From Chelatococcus sp. HY11 (GTDB taxonomy: Bacteria > Pseudomonadota > Alphaproteobacteria > Rhizobiales > Beijerinckiaceae), in the NCBI RefSeq assembly GCF_018398335.1, contig NZ_JAHBRX010000001.1, positions 434,001 to 498,000 of the forward strand: 64,000 bases of DNA, given 5' to 3'. A program made the position numbers and the translations under genes. Positions 44,251 to 53,732 of this stretch are shown piece after piece (positions within the stretch are counted from its first letter, which is position 1; each line of letters begins with the position of its first letter). The notes below the pieces were generated by a model that worked only from the letters and a program-made list of their open reading frames with translations, searched no databases and had not been told where the DNA came from.

Positions 44251-44847
44251 GTGTCTTCATCGACCAGCACATCTGCCATATTGCTCGAACTGGCGGCACG
44301 CCCCCACGAACGCCTCACCATAGGCGAGTTGCTGGATGCCTTGCGCCAGCAGGCCTTCGCCGCGCTGATCCTCGTGCTCGGTCTGCCCAACTGCCTGCCG
44401 ATGCCCCCGCCGATCCCGCTTCTCTTCGGTTTCCTCCTGTTGTTCGTGGCGATCCAGATGGTGGTCGGCCGCAGCAAGCCCTGGCTGCCCAAGGGGGTGC
44501 TCAGCCGATCCATGGCGCGAGCGGATTTCGCGCGCGCCGTCGGCCGCGCCCTGCCGACGATGCGCAAGCTGGAGCATTGGTCACGGCCGAGGCTCACGTT
44601 CTTCGGCACATCCCTCGGCATTCGCCTTGTCGGCGCGGTCGTGCTCGTCATCTCGCTGGCGCTGCTCGTCGCCGCGCCCATCATCGGCCAGATCCCGCTC
44701 GGACTGGCGGCTTGCCTGGTCGGCCTCGGCCTCGTGGAGCGCGACGGTCTTCTGGTGATAGGCGGTACCGCTGTGGGCGCCATCGGCCTCAGCCTCAGCC
44801 TCGGCTTCGTCGTCGCCATCATCAGCGGCGTTACGGCGCTGATTTAG
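44251..44847 (+). CDS. ExoD-family exopolysaccharide synthesis membrane protein
   Basis: A 198-residue integral membrane protein with about four hydrophobic segments and the ExoD hallmark LILVLGLPNCLPMPPPIPLLFGFLLL (about 40-65). ExoD of Sinorhizobium meliloti is needed for alkaline tolerance and normal exopolysaccharide in nodulation; its biochemical role is unknown. A GTG start is used; the nearest in-frame ATG would cut into the conserved part. It is convergent with the GGDEF-EAL gene and the two stop regions overlap by 17 bp. Confidence 0.85.
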   Translation: MSSSTSTSAILLELAARPHERLTIGELLDALRQQAFAALILVLGLPNCLPMPPPIPLLFGFLLLFVAIQMVVGRSKPWLPKGVLSRSMARADFARAVGRALPTMRKLEHWSRPRLTFFGTSLGIRLVGAVVLVISLALLVAAPIIGQIPLGLAACLVGLGLVERDGLLVIGGTAVGAIGLSLSLGFVVAIISGVTALI

Positions 44848-47035
44848 AGACCTGTGCGACTTTCTTGATCGAGCTCTGCTGCTCCTGCAGCACACCTGGT
44901 TGGGCGAGGAGTTCGTCGATCTTCTCGGCGGTCACCGGTTTGGAAAAGAGGTAGCCTTGCAGCTCATGACAGCCCAGCGCGCGGAGAAATTCGAGCTGTT
45001 CCTGAGTTTCAACGCCTTCCGCGGTCACCGTCAGGCCGAGCGCGCGGCCGAGATGCACGATCGAATGGATCAGGATCGCTGATTCCCCGGTTGTTTCGGC
45101 CGCTTCGAGGAAGGAGCGGTCGATCTTGATCTTGTCGAAGGCGAAGCGCCGGAGATAGATCAAGCTCGAATAGCCGGTTCCGAAATCGTCGAGCGCCAGG
45201 CGCACGCCGTGGGCACGCAGCTCGATCATTGCTTCTTCGGCGGCGTCCGCGTCCTCGACCACAACGCCTTCCGTCAGCTCAAGCTCTATGCGCGTCGGAT
45301 CGATGCCGCTTTCCGTGATGATGCGCATGACATCCGAGACAAAGTCACGGTGGCGGAACTGTATCGCCGACACGTTGATCGCTATGCGGACACCCGGCCA
45401 GCGCTTGGCGTCCGCGCAGGCACGCCGAAGAACCCACTCACCAAGAGCGATGATGAGGCCCCGCTCTTCCGCGATGGCGATGAATTTCTCCGGCGTGATC
45501 AGCCCGTGCTCGCGATGCGGCCAGCGAACGAGGGCCTCCACGGCGACGACGACGTAATTGTCGATTTCAACCTGGGGCTGGTAGTGCAGAACGAGCTCGT
45601 CGTTCTCGATCGCCTTGCGCAGGTCATCCTCGACGACCTTGCGAAGGCGCAGGGCTTCATCCATCTCGCGCTCGACGAAGCTGAAACGGTTACGACCGCT
45701 GTTCTTGGCCTGATAGAGCGCTGTGCCGGCCAGCCTCAGCAGGGTCTCACGATCGGAGCCGTTCTGCGGACTGAGCACGATACCGATCGACATGCCGACT
45801 GAAACGGTGGTGTCGCCCAACTCGATCGGCTTCTTGACAGCCTCAAGGATGCGGCGGCAGAGCGCCTCCGCGTCATGGTGCGCGCTAACACCGGTCTGGA
45901 TGATGGCGAATTCATCACCGCCGAGCCTGGCTAGCGTGTCAGCGCCGCGCAGGAGGTTCTGGAGCCGCTGCGCGACGACACGAATGACGTTGTCACCGAC
46001 CATATGACCATAGATGTCGTTGACATCCTTGAAGCGGTCGACGTCGAGGAAGAGAACGGCGAGGCCCTCCTCGGAGCGCTGGCCGCGCGCCAGCTCCTGT
46101 TCGAGCCGCATGCTGAAGGACAGACGATTGGGCAAGCCCGACAACGTGTCCTGGCCAGCGAGGCGTCGTGACTGATCCTGCATCCGGATCTCGTTATAGG
46201 CGATGCGCCGGGCAACGAGCCAGACAACGGCGAGCGCGAGGAGCGCGATGACGCTGGCCAGCGCCATGATGACCGCGAGCCTTGGCCAGACGGCCTCGCT
46301 TGGTAAGGATGGTTTCCAGGCGAGCGACATGGAGCCGCCCAGCGACGCTTTGATCGGCAGCACCTCATGCCCCGGCGCGGGCTCACGAACCAGCGTGACC
46401 GGTGCGGTGCCCGCCGCTCGTCCGATCGCCTCTATATCTCCGATCGTGTAGCGATAGATAATGATGACCGTTTGGCCGGCCCTTTCGGCCATGGCGAAGG
46501 CCGGGCCGCGCGCGTCCTTGGCGACGAGGAGATAGACCGCGCCGTCGTGATAGACGAAGTGCTCGACTGCCTGTCCGGGGCTCGGAGGATTGGCGAAAAA
46601 GAACTGGACCAGCGCCTCGAGGCTTTCACGTCCGCCAGGGCGTTCAGAGGGCGGTGCCGAGCTAGCCGCGGCAACAGGACGAATTGAACGCGAGCCGTCC
46701 GCAATAACCAGCGCCTCGAATACACCGGATTGTCCCGTTATATCGTCCTGTTGAACGGAAGGCACGGACGCAGCGCGCGACAGGTCGGCTGAATTGAGAT
46801 CGGTGGTAGCCAGTATCGTATCGAGCCGCTGCTCAACTTTTTTCTTATGGGCCGACAAGACCTCAGCGAGCCGGTGGCGATGTTCGGCGACCGACCATTC
46901 ATCGATACTGTCGCTCATATAGACGAGCGCAAGCAGCATCCCCGCTATAACCGCAACGACGATCAGCGCGATTGGCCCCAAAAGACGACCGATCAAGGCC
47001 GCAGGCCGGGCGATGCGGAAGCCGGAGAACAACAA
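44831..47035 (-). CDS. GGDEF-EAL cyclic-di-GMP protein with periplasmic sensor
   Basis: A 734-residue inner-membrane signalling protein. Two membrane helices (about 18-40 and 248-270) bracket a ~205-residue periplasmic sensor resembling CHASE4. Then come a GGDEF domain (GGDEF at 372-376, intact, with an RGAD inhibitory site at 363-366) and an EAL domain (EAL at 500-502, with NVSAIQFR, ELTEGVVVEDAD, DDFGTGYSS, KIDRSF and TAEGVET all present). Both enzymatic signatures are complete, so it could both make and break c-di-GMP; which dominates cannot be told. Monocistronic; overlaps exoD at its 3' end. Confidence 0.93.
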   Translation of the reverse strand: MLFSGFRIARPAALIGRLLGPIALIVVAVIAGMLLALVYMSDSIDEWSVAEHRHRLAEVLSAHKKKVEQRLDTILATTDLNSADLSRAASVPSVQQDDITGQSGVFEALVIADGSRSIRPVAAASSAPPSERPGGRESLEALVQFFFANPPSPGQAVEHFVYHDGAVYLLVAKDARGPAFAMAERAGQTVIIIYRYTIGDIEAIGRAAGTAPVTLVREPAPGHEVLPIKASLGGSMSLAWKPSLPSEAVWPRLAVIMALASVIALLALAVVWLVARRIAYNEIRMQDQSRRLAGQDTLSGLPNRLSFSMRLEQELARGQRSEEGLAVLFLDVDRFKDVNDIYGHMVGDNVIRVVAQRLQNLLRGADTLARLGGDEFAIIQTGVSAHHDAEALCRRILEAVKKPIELGDTTVSVGMSIGIVLSPQNGSDRETLLRLAGTALYQAKNSGRNRFSFVEREMDEALRLRKVVEDDLRKAIENDELVLHYQPQVEIDNYVVVAVEALVRWPHREHGLITPEKFIAIAEERGLIIALGEWVLRRACADAKRWPGVRIAINVSAIQFRHRDFVSDVMRIITESGIDPTRIELELTEGVVVEDADAAEEAMIELRAHGVRLALDDFGTGYSSLIYLRRFAFDKIKIDRSFLEAAETTGESAILIHSIVHLGRALGLTVTAEGVETQEQLEFLRALGCHELQGYLFSKPVTAEKIDELLAQPGVLQEQQSSIKKVAQVSKSAP

Positions 47036-47197
47036 AGCGGCGATGGTCCTCGCAATCGAAATGACAGGCTAGCCCGCGACTAACAAAGCACAATGCATAT
47101 TTCACAGATTGGATTGACGAGTCGTTGCTTCCGCGAACCGATTGCGAATTCTTATCAACGAAAGAGCGCGGTCAATCCATTTTCATGGTTAACGGCC

Positions 47198-47959
47198 TCA
47201 TATTAGAGCCATTCCCCGCAGGCTGGCGTGGCCGTTTCGGCCAACAATGATGTGATCGTGCACCTCGATGCCCAAAGATTTGGCAATCGTAATGATATCC
47301 TGGGTCATCCGGATATCTGCCGTCGACGGCGTGGGGTCTCCCGAGGGATGGTTATGGACCAGAATGACGGCGCTCGCTGCGAGTTCGATGGCGCGTTTCA
47401 CGACCTCGCGCGGGTAAACGGGTGTGTGATCGACCGTCCCCGATTGCTGTAACTCGTCAGCGATCAGGGAATTGCGTTTGTCGAGGAACAGGATGCGAAA
47501 ATGCTCCTTATCGGCGAAGGCCATTGCTGTGCGGCAGTAGTCGAGCACCGCGCTCCACGACGCTAGGACCGGACGCTGGGCGATCTGGCCTTTGGTGAGC
47601 CGGCGTGCGGCGGCCTCGATGATCTTGAGATCAGTCACGACGCTATCGCCCACGCCGCTCACCTCGACCAGCCTTGGGGGAGGGGCGGCGAGGACCTCCG
47701 CGAAGCTGCCGAACCGCCTGAGCAGCTGCTTGGCTATTGGCTTGACGTCCCGGCGCGGGATCGAGCGGAACAGCACGAGTTCCAGCAGTTCATAGTCCGC
47801 CAGCCCCATATCCCCGGCTTCACGAAAGCGCTTCCTCAACCGCTCTCGATGATTGGCGTAGTGCGGCGCGGTATCCTCCGTGGATTTCAGCACGGATGCC
47901 TTTTCGGCTTGACCGGGGCTTTCATCCAAGTCGGACCGATCCATCGCTTTCGGCCTCAC
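47198..47959 (-). CDS. radC: DNA repair protein RadC (JAMM/MPN+ domain)
   Basis: A 253-residue RadC-family protein. An N-terminal helix-hairpin-helix region ([25 protein letters not shown]) precedes the MPN+ domain with the zinc site H202-x-H204-x7-10-D in [20 protein letters not shown]. The JAMM motif is intact, implying a metallo-hydrolase, but no biochemical activity is proven for RadC and its role in repair is disputed. Its start overlaps the map stop by 4 bp, so both are translated together. Confidence 0.93.
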   Translation of the reverse strand: MRPKAMDRSDLDESPGQAEKASVLKSTEDTAPHYANHRERLRKRFREAGDMGLADYELLELVLFRSIPRRDVKPIAKQLLRRFGSFAEVLAAPPPRLVEVSGVGDSVVTDLKIIEAAARRLTKGQIAQRPVLASWSAVLDYCRTAMAFADKEHFRILFLDKRNSLIADELQQSGTVDHTPVYPREVVKRAIELAASAVILVHNHPSGDPTPSTADIRMTQDIITIAKSLGIEVHDHIIVGRNGHASLRGMALI

Positions 47960-48786
47960 GCGGCATCAGCATAGGGAGGACAATGCAGGCCGGCCGGCGA
48001 AAGCGTGAAAATCTCGACCCCCGTCTCGGTGACGCCGACGGTATGCTCGAATTGTGCGGACAAGGAGCGGTCGCGGGTAACGGCCGTCCAGCCGTCCGAC
48101 AGCACCTTCACCTGTGGGCGGCCGAGATTGATCATCGGCTCGATGGTGAAGATCATGCCAGGCTCGAGGGGCACACCCTCACCGGGGCGGCCGAAATGCA
48201 GGATGCTTGGCTGCTCATGAAATTCGAGGCCGACGCCGTGGCCGCAGAAGTCGCGCACGACAGAACAGTGCTCCGCTTCGGCGAATTCCTGGATGGCCGC
48301 GCCGATATCGCCCGTGGTCGCCCCGGGACGGACCACGCCGATGCCGCGCATCAAGGATTCATAGGTGATTTCGATGAGCCGCAGTGCGCGGCGCGGCACC
48401 TCGCCGACGGTGTACATGCGGCTGGAGTCGCCGTGCCAGCCGTCCTTGATGAAGGTGACATCGATGTTGATGATGTCACCTTCGCGTAAAGGCTTATCGT
48501 TCGGCTGCCCGTGACAGACCACATGGTTCAGCGAGGTACAGCAGGAATGTCGATAACCGCGATACATGAGCTGGGCGGGCAGGGCATCATGCGCCATGCC
48601 GAAATCGAAGACCAGCTTGTCGATCGCGTCGGTCGTGGTCCCGGGATAGACGTGCGCCGCAAGGCCATCGAGGCATTCGGCGGCGATGCGGCCGACCCGA
48701 TGCATGCCTTCGAAAGCCTCGCGACCGTAGATCTTGATACCATTGCCGCGGCGCCGCACAAGCGCATCGCTGAACTCGATCATCAC
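47956..48786 (-). CDS. map: Type I methionine aminopeptidase
   Basis: Removes initiator Met from new proteins. The 276-residue pita-bread fold has the metal ligands in order: H in [10 protein letters not shown] in IINIDVTF, D in [11 protein letters not shown] in FCGHGVG, E in [11 protein letters not shown] and E in [10 protein letters not shown]. It is upstream of radC in a two-gene minus-strand unit with ATGA coupling. Two ATG codons at 48786/48783 are equivalent. Confidence 0.95.
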   Translation of the reverse strand: MMIEFSDALVRRRGNGIKIYGREAFEGMHRVGRIAAECLDGLAAHVYPGTTTDAIDKLVFDFGMAHDALPAQLMYRGYRHSCCTSLNHVVCHGQPNDKPLREGDIINIDVTFIKDGWHGDSSRMYTVGEVPRRALRLIEITYESLMRGIGVVRPGATTGDIGAAIQEFAEAEHCSVVRDFCGHGVGLEFHEQPSILHFGRPGEGVPLEPGMIFTIEPMINLGRPQVKVLSDGWTAVTRDRSLSAQFEHTVGVTETGVEIFTLSPAGLHCPPYADAA

Positions 48787-48794
48787 GCTTGCCT

Positions 48795-48822
48795 CAAGAA
48801 ATCCAAATCAAGAAATCCAAAT
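48795..48822. repeat. Exact 2 x 14-bp tandem repeat
   Basis: CAAGAAATCCAAAT occurs twice in a row, followed by CAAGG, upstream of the map start codon. It lies in the map 5' region and could sit in or next to the promoter; no function is known. Confidence 0.85.
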
Positions 48823-49037
48823 CAAGGAAGACCAGTTCCGAGAAGGCCAGTTCAACGAGAGCCGTTTCCAGCACGAAATACCCATTGCCGCGAGGGTGAT
48901 GGCCTGCTGCCCGGCAGCCGGTGGCGTATCCTATGATCCCCCGGCTCCAACTCTAGCCCATGCCGAGATCACCGCAAGGGGCGGACGGTACATACGCCCG
49001 CTGGCGTATCGATCGCGGCCGGTGTAAGTATCCCGCC

Positions 49038-49880
49038 ATGACGCTCGTGAACTCCGGCTCCTATGATAGCGAGCCTTTTGGAACCTTCGCACCAACCAAT
49101 CCGTTGCGGTCCATCATCGCGATGACGCGCGCGATGCCTGACGTCTGGCTGCCGAAGCGCACCGCCCTCGCGCTGCGCAATATCGCGCTGCGCAGCATGG
49201 ATGGACGGCCGGTGGACGTCGAGACGCTCGGCGTGCGCATGCGTCTGTTCCCGTACAACAATATTTGCGAAAAGCGCATCCTCTTCACGCCGCAGTACTT
49301 TGACGTGAAGGAGCGCGAAATCCTCGCGAGCCGCCTCAAGGGCGATTGCACCTTTATCGATATCGGCGCGAATGTCGGCGCCTACAGCCTTTTCGCCGCG
49401 GCCCAGGCCGGCCCGCGTGCCCGCATCCTCGCTATCGAGCCGCAGCCCGACATCTTTGAACGGCTTGTGGCGAACATCCGCTTCAATCCCTTCGGCACCA
49501 TCAAGGCGATTGCCTGCGCGCTGGCGGACAAGTCCGGCGAGTTGACCCTGTTTCTCGACTACGAGAACCGGGGTGAATCGAGCGTCAAGATCGTCGGTTC
49601 GGAAAACACCACCGCCATTCGCGTCCCGGCGAAAACCCTGCTCGAACTCCTGCGCGAGGAGGGCTTCGAGCATCTGGACGCGGCGAAGCTCGACGTGGAG
49701 GGCGCCGAGGATCTGATCATGGAGCCATTTCTCGATCAGGCGCCGCCTTCGCTGTTCCCCAAGCTTCTGATCATCGAGGACGGGGAGGGGCGCTGGCAGA
49801 CGGATTTGCCGAAGCGCCTGACTTCAAAAGGCTATCGCTTCGTGATGCGCACGCGCCTCAATCTGATTTTTGAACGATAG
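49038..49880 (+). CDS. FkbM-family methyltransferase
   Basis: A 280-residue SAM-dependent methyltransferase of the Methyltransf_21 family. The Rossmann SAM motif CTFIDIGANVGAYSLFAA is near residue 110, followed by ILAIEPQPDIFERLVANIRFN and DAAKLDVEGAEDLIMEPFL (residue 210 area). Members methylate sugars, lipids or peptide natural products; none can be specified here. ATG 49038 was chosen; the 26 residues upstream in frame look non-conserved. It stands alone, convergent with the following small gene. Confidence 0.85.
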   Translation: MTLVNSGSYDSEPFGTFAPTNPLRSIIAMTRAMPDVWLPKRTALALRNIALRSMDGRPVDVETLGVRMRLFPYNNICEKRILFTPQYFDVKEREILASRLKGDCTFIDIGANVGAYSLFAAAQAGPRARILAIEPQPDIFERLVANIRFNPFGTIKAIACALADKSGELTLFLDYENRGESSVKIVGSENTTAIRVPAKTLLELLREEGFEHLDAAKLDVEGAEDLIMEPFLDQAPPSLFPKLLIIEDGEGRWQTDLPKRLTSKGYRFVMRTRLNLIFER

Positions 49881-49958
49881 ATGCTGTGAGTGGGGCGGCT
49901 TCCCTCAAGGCGCCGCTCCTCAGTCATCGTGCGCAAGCCAAGGCGTCAGATCCTCGCG

Positions 49959-50291
49959 TCAGATCTTCGGCTGGGGCTGGTTCTGGTATTTCTTGGAATC
50001 ACGCGCGAGTTCCAGGCATTCCTGCAGCTCGACATAGCTCGGAGTGCCGTCGGAGCGTGTTTCCGAGAGGCAGCTGTCAACACTTCCGGTTGAGAAAGTC
50101 TTCCATTCTTTTTCGATCGCCGCGAGAGCGCTTTTTTCATCATTCATGCATTGATCGAAGGTCGTCTTGGACTGAGCGCCGAATTCCGCGGCTGCACGGC
50201 AGCTGGGCGCGGTATCGAGCGTTGGCACGGGACCTTCGGCGACCAGAAGGAGGTGCGCGCCGATGGCCAGGGCAGTCAATGGGAAAGGCAT
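49959..50291 (-). CDS. Small secreted or periplasmic protein of unknown function
   Basis: A 110-residue protein with a hydrophobic N-terminus (LTALAIGAHLLLVAEG) that can act as a signal peptide, then a mature part with CRAAAEFGAQSKTTFDQCMNDEKSALAAIEKEWKTF and SCLSETRSDGTPSYVELQECLELARD. Four Cys in a helical context suggest two disulfides. GAGGG before ATG 50291 supports the start. Similar Cys-pair small secreted proteins are common in Rhizobiales without assigned function. Confidence 0.7.
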   Translation of the reverse strand: MPFPLTALAIGAHLLLVAEGPVPTLDTAPSCRAAAEFGAQSKTTFDQCMNDEKSALAAIEKEWKTFSTGSVDSCLSETRSDGTPSYVELQECLELARDSKKYQNQPQPKI

Positions 50292-50436
50292 ATCAACCCT
50301 CAGAAATTCGTGGTGAGGCCTGGGACTGGCGCCAGGCGCCGCATAAACTTGGCGCAAGGTGCCTGATGCCTGTGTCAATAACAACAAAGATTATGATTTT
50401 AGGTAACCGCCGCTTGTGAGGCTTATAAGGAGCGCG

Positions 50437-51147
50437 TCAACCGACGATCGGGACAAGTTGATCCGCCACGATCATCTCCGTGCTCAACTGGCAGGTGACG
50501 GCGTAGGCCTCGACACCACGCGCTCTGGCGCGATCAAACGCCGCCGCGTAGGTCGGGTCGATATCACTGGCGAGGGCGAAGCGGTCGGCCTGCATCTGGA
50601 TGACGAACAGCATGACGGCGCGGTATCCGTCCTCCGCCATGTCGCCGAGTTCGTGCAGATGCTTCGTCCCGCGCGCGGTGACACAATCCGGGAATTCGGC
50701 GAAGCCGGACTGGCGCATCATATGGACGTTCTTGACCTCCACGTAGCAGGCTGGTCGGTCGTCATCTTCCAGAAGGATATCAATGCGGCTCGCACGGCCG
50801 TATTTCACCTCGCGGCGCAGACGCGCATAGCCTGCGAGCGGTGGAATGACGCCAGCGGTGATGGCCTCGGTGGCGAGGCTGTTCGGCAACGACGTGTTGA
50901 TGCCGACGAGTTGCCCACCGGCACCGAAATCGGCCTCCACCATCTCCCAGGAATAGGCAAGCTTGCGGGCGGGATTGGAGGAAAGCGACAGCCAGACCCG
51001 GTTGCCTGGCGTTACGAGGCCGAGCATCGCTCCCGGATTGGCGCAATGGGCCGTGACGGTGCTGCCATCAGTCAATTGGATGTCGGACAGGAAGCGCTTG
51101 TACCGCGTGATCAGACGGCCTTCGACCAAGGGTGATGGAAATCGCAT
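50437..51147 (-). CDS. sfsA: SfsA DNA/RNA nuclease-like protein
   Basis: A 236-residue SfsA (sugar fermentation stimulation) protein. [16 protein letters not shown] forms the N-terminal OB-like part; [21 protein letters not shown] contains the PD-(D/E)xK-type Glu/Lys pair of the nuclease-like fold, and [16 protein letters not shown] is the family signature. Originally named for maltose fermentation in E. coli; family members are annotated as DNA/RNA nucleases. ATG 51147 ([10 protein letters not shown]) is preferred over 51165. It is divergent from the CinA-type gene. Confidence 0.9.
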   Translation of the reverse strand: MRFPSPLVEGRLITRYKRFLSDIQLTDGSTVTAHCANPGAMLGLVTPGNRVWLSLSSNPARKLAYSWEMVEADFGAGGQLVGINTSLPNSLATEAITAGVIPPLAGYARLRREVKYGRASRIDILLEDDDRPACYVEVKNVHMMRQSGFAEFPDCVTARGTKHLHELGDMAEDGYRAVMLFVIQMQADRFALASDIDPTYAAAFDRARARGVEAYAVTCQLSTEMIVADQLVPIVG

Positions 51148-51331
51148 CAAGGCCTCGCGGGACAACCAAGGACAGGTGGGTTATCAGCGTCCGTTCCCGT
51201 TCTCAAGGCCGCTCAGTTGCCCATTCGCTGCCACGCTAAAGGTTGCGCTCTTGAGAGAGGCGGATCCAGAGAGTAGATCAACGCAACAGCGGGGTCATCG
51301 GGATGCCCTCGGTGCGCCAAGGAGAGTGAGA

Positions 51332-52090
51332 ATGAGCGAGGCGACTGCGGTTGAGACGAGCGTGGTGACGGCGGCTCTTCTCGTCATCGGTGACGAGATT
51401 CTCTCGGGCCGCACGAAGGATAAGAATATCGGCTATATCGCCGAGTACCTCACGGCTATCGGAATCGATCTCACCGAGGTTCGTGTCGTTGCCGACAACG
51501 AAGCGTCGATCATCGAGGCGCTCAATGCGCTGCGGGGCCGCTACACTTATGTGTTCACCACCGGCGGCATCGGTCCGACGCATGACGATATCACCGCTGA
51601 CAGCGTCGCCAAGGCTTTCGGCGTAGCGATCCATGAAGATCCGCGCGCGATCGCCTGTCTGCTGGAGCGCATGAAACCTGAGGACCTCAACGAGGCGCGC
51701 CGCCGCATGGCGCGGATTCCCGACGGCGCCGAGCTTGTCGCAAACCCTGTGTCCAAGGCCCCGGGATTCTGGATCGGCAATGTCATCGTGATGGCCGGCG
51801 TGCCCGCCATCATGCAGGCCATGCTCGACGAGGTGGCTCCGAAACTCGCCACCGGCCGCGTGATGCTGTCCGAGACCATCCGCGCTGAGTGCAAGGAGGG
51901 TGATGTCGCCGGGCCCCTGCGCGCGATCGCGGAACGCTATCCCGATGTGATCATCGGCAGCTATCCCTTCAACGACGAAGCGGGCTTCAAGACCAATCTC
52001 GTTGTGCGCTCGCGCGACGCAGCGCGGCTTGCCGTTGCCGCGGAGGCTGTGCGCGATATGCTGGCGACTCTTGATGTCGCGCGCCCCTGA
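51332..52090 (+). CDS. CinA-type molybdopterin-binding (MoCF) domain protein
   Basis: A 252-residue protein with only the COG1058 CinA/MoCF domain: AALLVIGDEILSGRTKDKNIGYIAEYLTAIGID (about 10-43) and TYVFTTGGIGPTHDDITADSVAKAFG (about 73-98). The C-terminal CinA nicotinamide-nucleotide amidase domain is absent, so it is the short form. Activity is unknown; the fold suggests nucleotide or molybdopterin binding, and ADP-ribose pyrophosphatase activity is known for the family in full-length CinA. GGAGAGTGAGA gives the ribosome site. Confidence 0.85.
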   Translation: MSEATAVETSVVTAALLVIGDEILSGRTKDKNIGYIAEYLTAIGIDLTEVRVVADNEASIIEALNALRGRYTYVFTTGGIGPTHDDITADSVAKAFGVAIHEDPRAIACLLERMKPEDLNEARRRMARIPDGAELVANPVSKAPGFWIGNVIVMAGVPAIMQAMLDEVAPKLATGRVMLSETIRAECKEGDVAGPLRAIAERYPDVIIGSYPFNDEAGFKTNLVVRSRDAARLAVAAEAVRDMLATLDVARP

Positions 52091-52213
52091 TGCGTCGTGG
52101 TCCCATGATGCGCTACGGGTTCATGGAATGGGGCGGAATACCTTCGGTCTTCGCGGAGCCGCCTAGCCAAGGCCGTTTCGTCAAAAACGGGCAGTGAACT
52201 GAAAGATAGTGTA

Positions 52214-52720
52214 ATGGCAGGATATCCAGAAAAAGCCTTCCCCGTGTCATGGGACCAGTTCCACAGGGACGCGCGCGCTCTGGCGTGGCGCCTCCACGCG
52301 TTCGGGCCTTTCGAGGCCATGGTCTGCATCACAAGGGGGGGCCTTGTTCCCGCAGCCGTTGTGGCGCGCGAGCTGGAGATCCGCCTGATCGAGACGATCT
52401 GCGCGGCGAGCTACCACGACTACAAGAACCAGGGCGAGTTGAGGATCCTCAAGGACGTCGCGCCCGCCATCAAGGCGCTCGGCGGCGGCTCCGGCAAAGG
52501 TGTCCTCGTCATCGACGACCTGGTGGACACCGGCAAGACCGCGCGCATGGTCCGGGAGATCCTGCCGCAGGCGCATTTCGCGGCGGTTTATGCCAAACCG
52601 CAGGGTCGCCCGGCTGTCGACACCTTCATCACCGAGGTCTCGCAGGACACCTGGATTTATCTGCCGTGGGACATGGGGCTCACCTTCCAGCCGCCGATCC
52701 GCGGCGGTGCTGCGGGCTGA
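52214..52720 (+). CDS. gpt: Xanthine phosphoribosyltransferase
   Basis: Salvages xanthine and guanine to their nucleotides with PRPP, 168 aa. The PRPP signature [17 protein letters not shown] spans about 97-113 and the catalytic Asp pair is in it; [23 protein letters not shown] (about 39-61) and [12 protein letters not shown] near the C-terminus are Gpt-specific. It is convergent with cbiB, with only 6 bp between the stops. Confidence 0.92.
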   Translation: MAGYPEKAFPVSWDQFHRDARALAWRLHAFGPFEAMVCITRGGLVPAAVVARELEIRLIETICAASYHDYKNQGELRILKDVAPAIKALGGGSGKGVLVIDDLVDTGKTARMVREILPQAHFAAVYAKPQGRPAVDTFITEVSQDTWIYLPWDMGLTFQPPIRGGAAG

Positions 52721-52726
52721 GCCCTC

Positions 52727-53713
52727 TCAGAAGAAGAGGACGAACAGCGCGACGATCAAGAGCCATTGCAGGACGCAGGCGTTGCGATAGAGCGTCAGCG
52801 CGCGCCGGATGTCCGTTGGCCCGGCCTCCGCGCGGCCGTCGCCCATCCAGTGATCCTGGACCACGTGGCCATGGTAGCTGCGCGGGCCCGCGAGCCTGAG
52901 GCCGAGCGCGGCCGCCATCGCGGCCTCCGGCCAGCCGGCATTCGGCGAACGGTGGCGGGGTGCATCGCGTTTCATCGCCTGGAAGATGCCCTGGCGCGCG
53001 ACATGGGGCGTTATCCAGGTCGCGCCAATCAGCAGACAGCCGGCGAGCCGCGATGCCGGCAGGTTGACGAGGTCATCGAGACGCGCCGATGCCCAGCCGA
53101 AGGCATCGTGACGGGGCGTGCGATGACCGATCATGCTGTCCGCCGTATTGATCGCCTTGTAGAGGGCCATGCCCGGCAGGCCGGCGATGACAAGCCACAT
53201 GCCAGGCGCCACGACGCCATCCGCGTAGTTTTCGGCGAGGCTTTCGATCGCGGCGCGCGCGACGCCCTGTTCATCGAGGCTCTCGGGATCGCGCCCGACG
53301 ATTTTCGACACAGCCTCCCGGCCGGCCTGCAGCCCGCCCTTGTCAAGGCCATCGGCGACCGCGCGGACATGGGTGTAAAGACTGTGCTGGGCGAGCCCGG
53401 TCGAGGCGATGATCGCGAGGACGATGAGACCCGGCAGAACCAGGACCATCGGCAGGTGGTAGACAATGGCCTCAATGAACCAGGCTATCCCGCCAACAAC
53501 CAGAAGCAGCACGACGAGGGCGACGATGCCCCAGCGCCGCCGCGTTGCGGGCGCGTGTTTTTCCCTGTTGAGGTGCCTGTCGAGCCATGCGATCAGCCTT
53601 CCCATCCATGTCACGGGGTGGCCGATGGCATGGTAGAGGCGCTGCGGATAGCCGATGAACGCCTCCAGGGCGAGTGCGACGGCGGCGATGATAAGGGTCG
53701 TTTGAAGGTCCAT
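52727..53713 (-). CDS. cbiB: Adenosylcobinamide-phosphate synthase CbiB
   Basis: Inner-membrane enzyme that attaches aminopropanol phosphate to adenosylcobyric acid in cobalamin synthesis, 328 aa with about five hydrophobic segments. Signatures are ALEAFIGYPQRLYHAIGHPVTWMGRLIAWLDRHLN at the N-terminus, RDPESLDEQGVARAAIESLAENYADGVVAP in the middle, and ATWITPHVARQGIFQAMKRDAPRHRSPNAGWPEAAMAAALGLRL near the end. ATG 53713 was chosen because the conserved region starts immediately. Divergent from the decarboxylase gene with only 19 bp between starts. Confidence 0.93.
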   Translation of the reverse strand: MDLQTTLIIAAVALALEAFIGYPQRLYHAIGHPVTWMGRLIAWLDRHLNREKHAPATRRRWGIVALVVLLLVVGGIAWFIEAIVYHLPMVLVLPGLIVLAIIASTGLAQHSLYTHVRAVADGLDKGGLQAGREAVSKIVGRDPESLDEQGVARAAIESLAENYADGVVAPGMWLVIAGLPGMALYKAINTADSMIGHRTPRHDAFGWASARLDDLVNLPASRLAGCLLIGATWITPHVARQGIFQAMKRDAPRHRSPNAGWPEAAMAAALGLRLAGPRSYHGHVVQDHWMGDGRAEAGPTDIRRALTLYRNACVLQWLLIVALFVLFF

Positions 53714-53732
53714 GGTGGAATAAGGCGATAAC

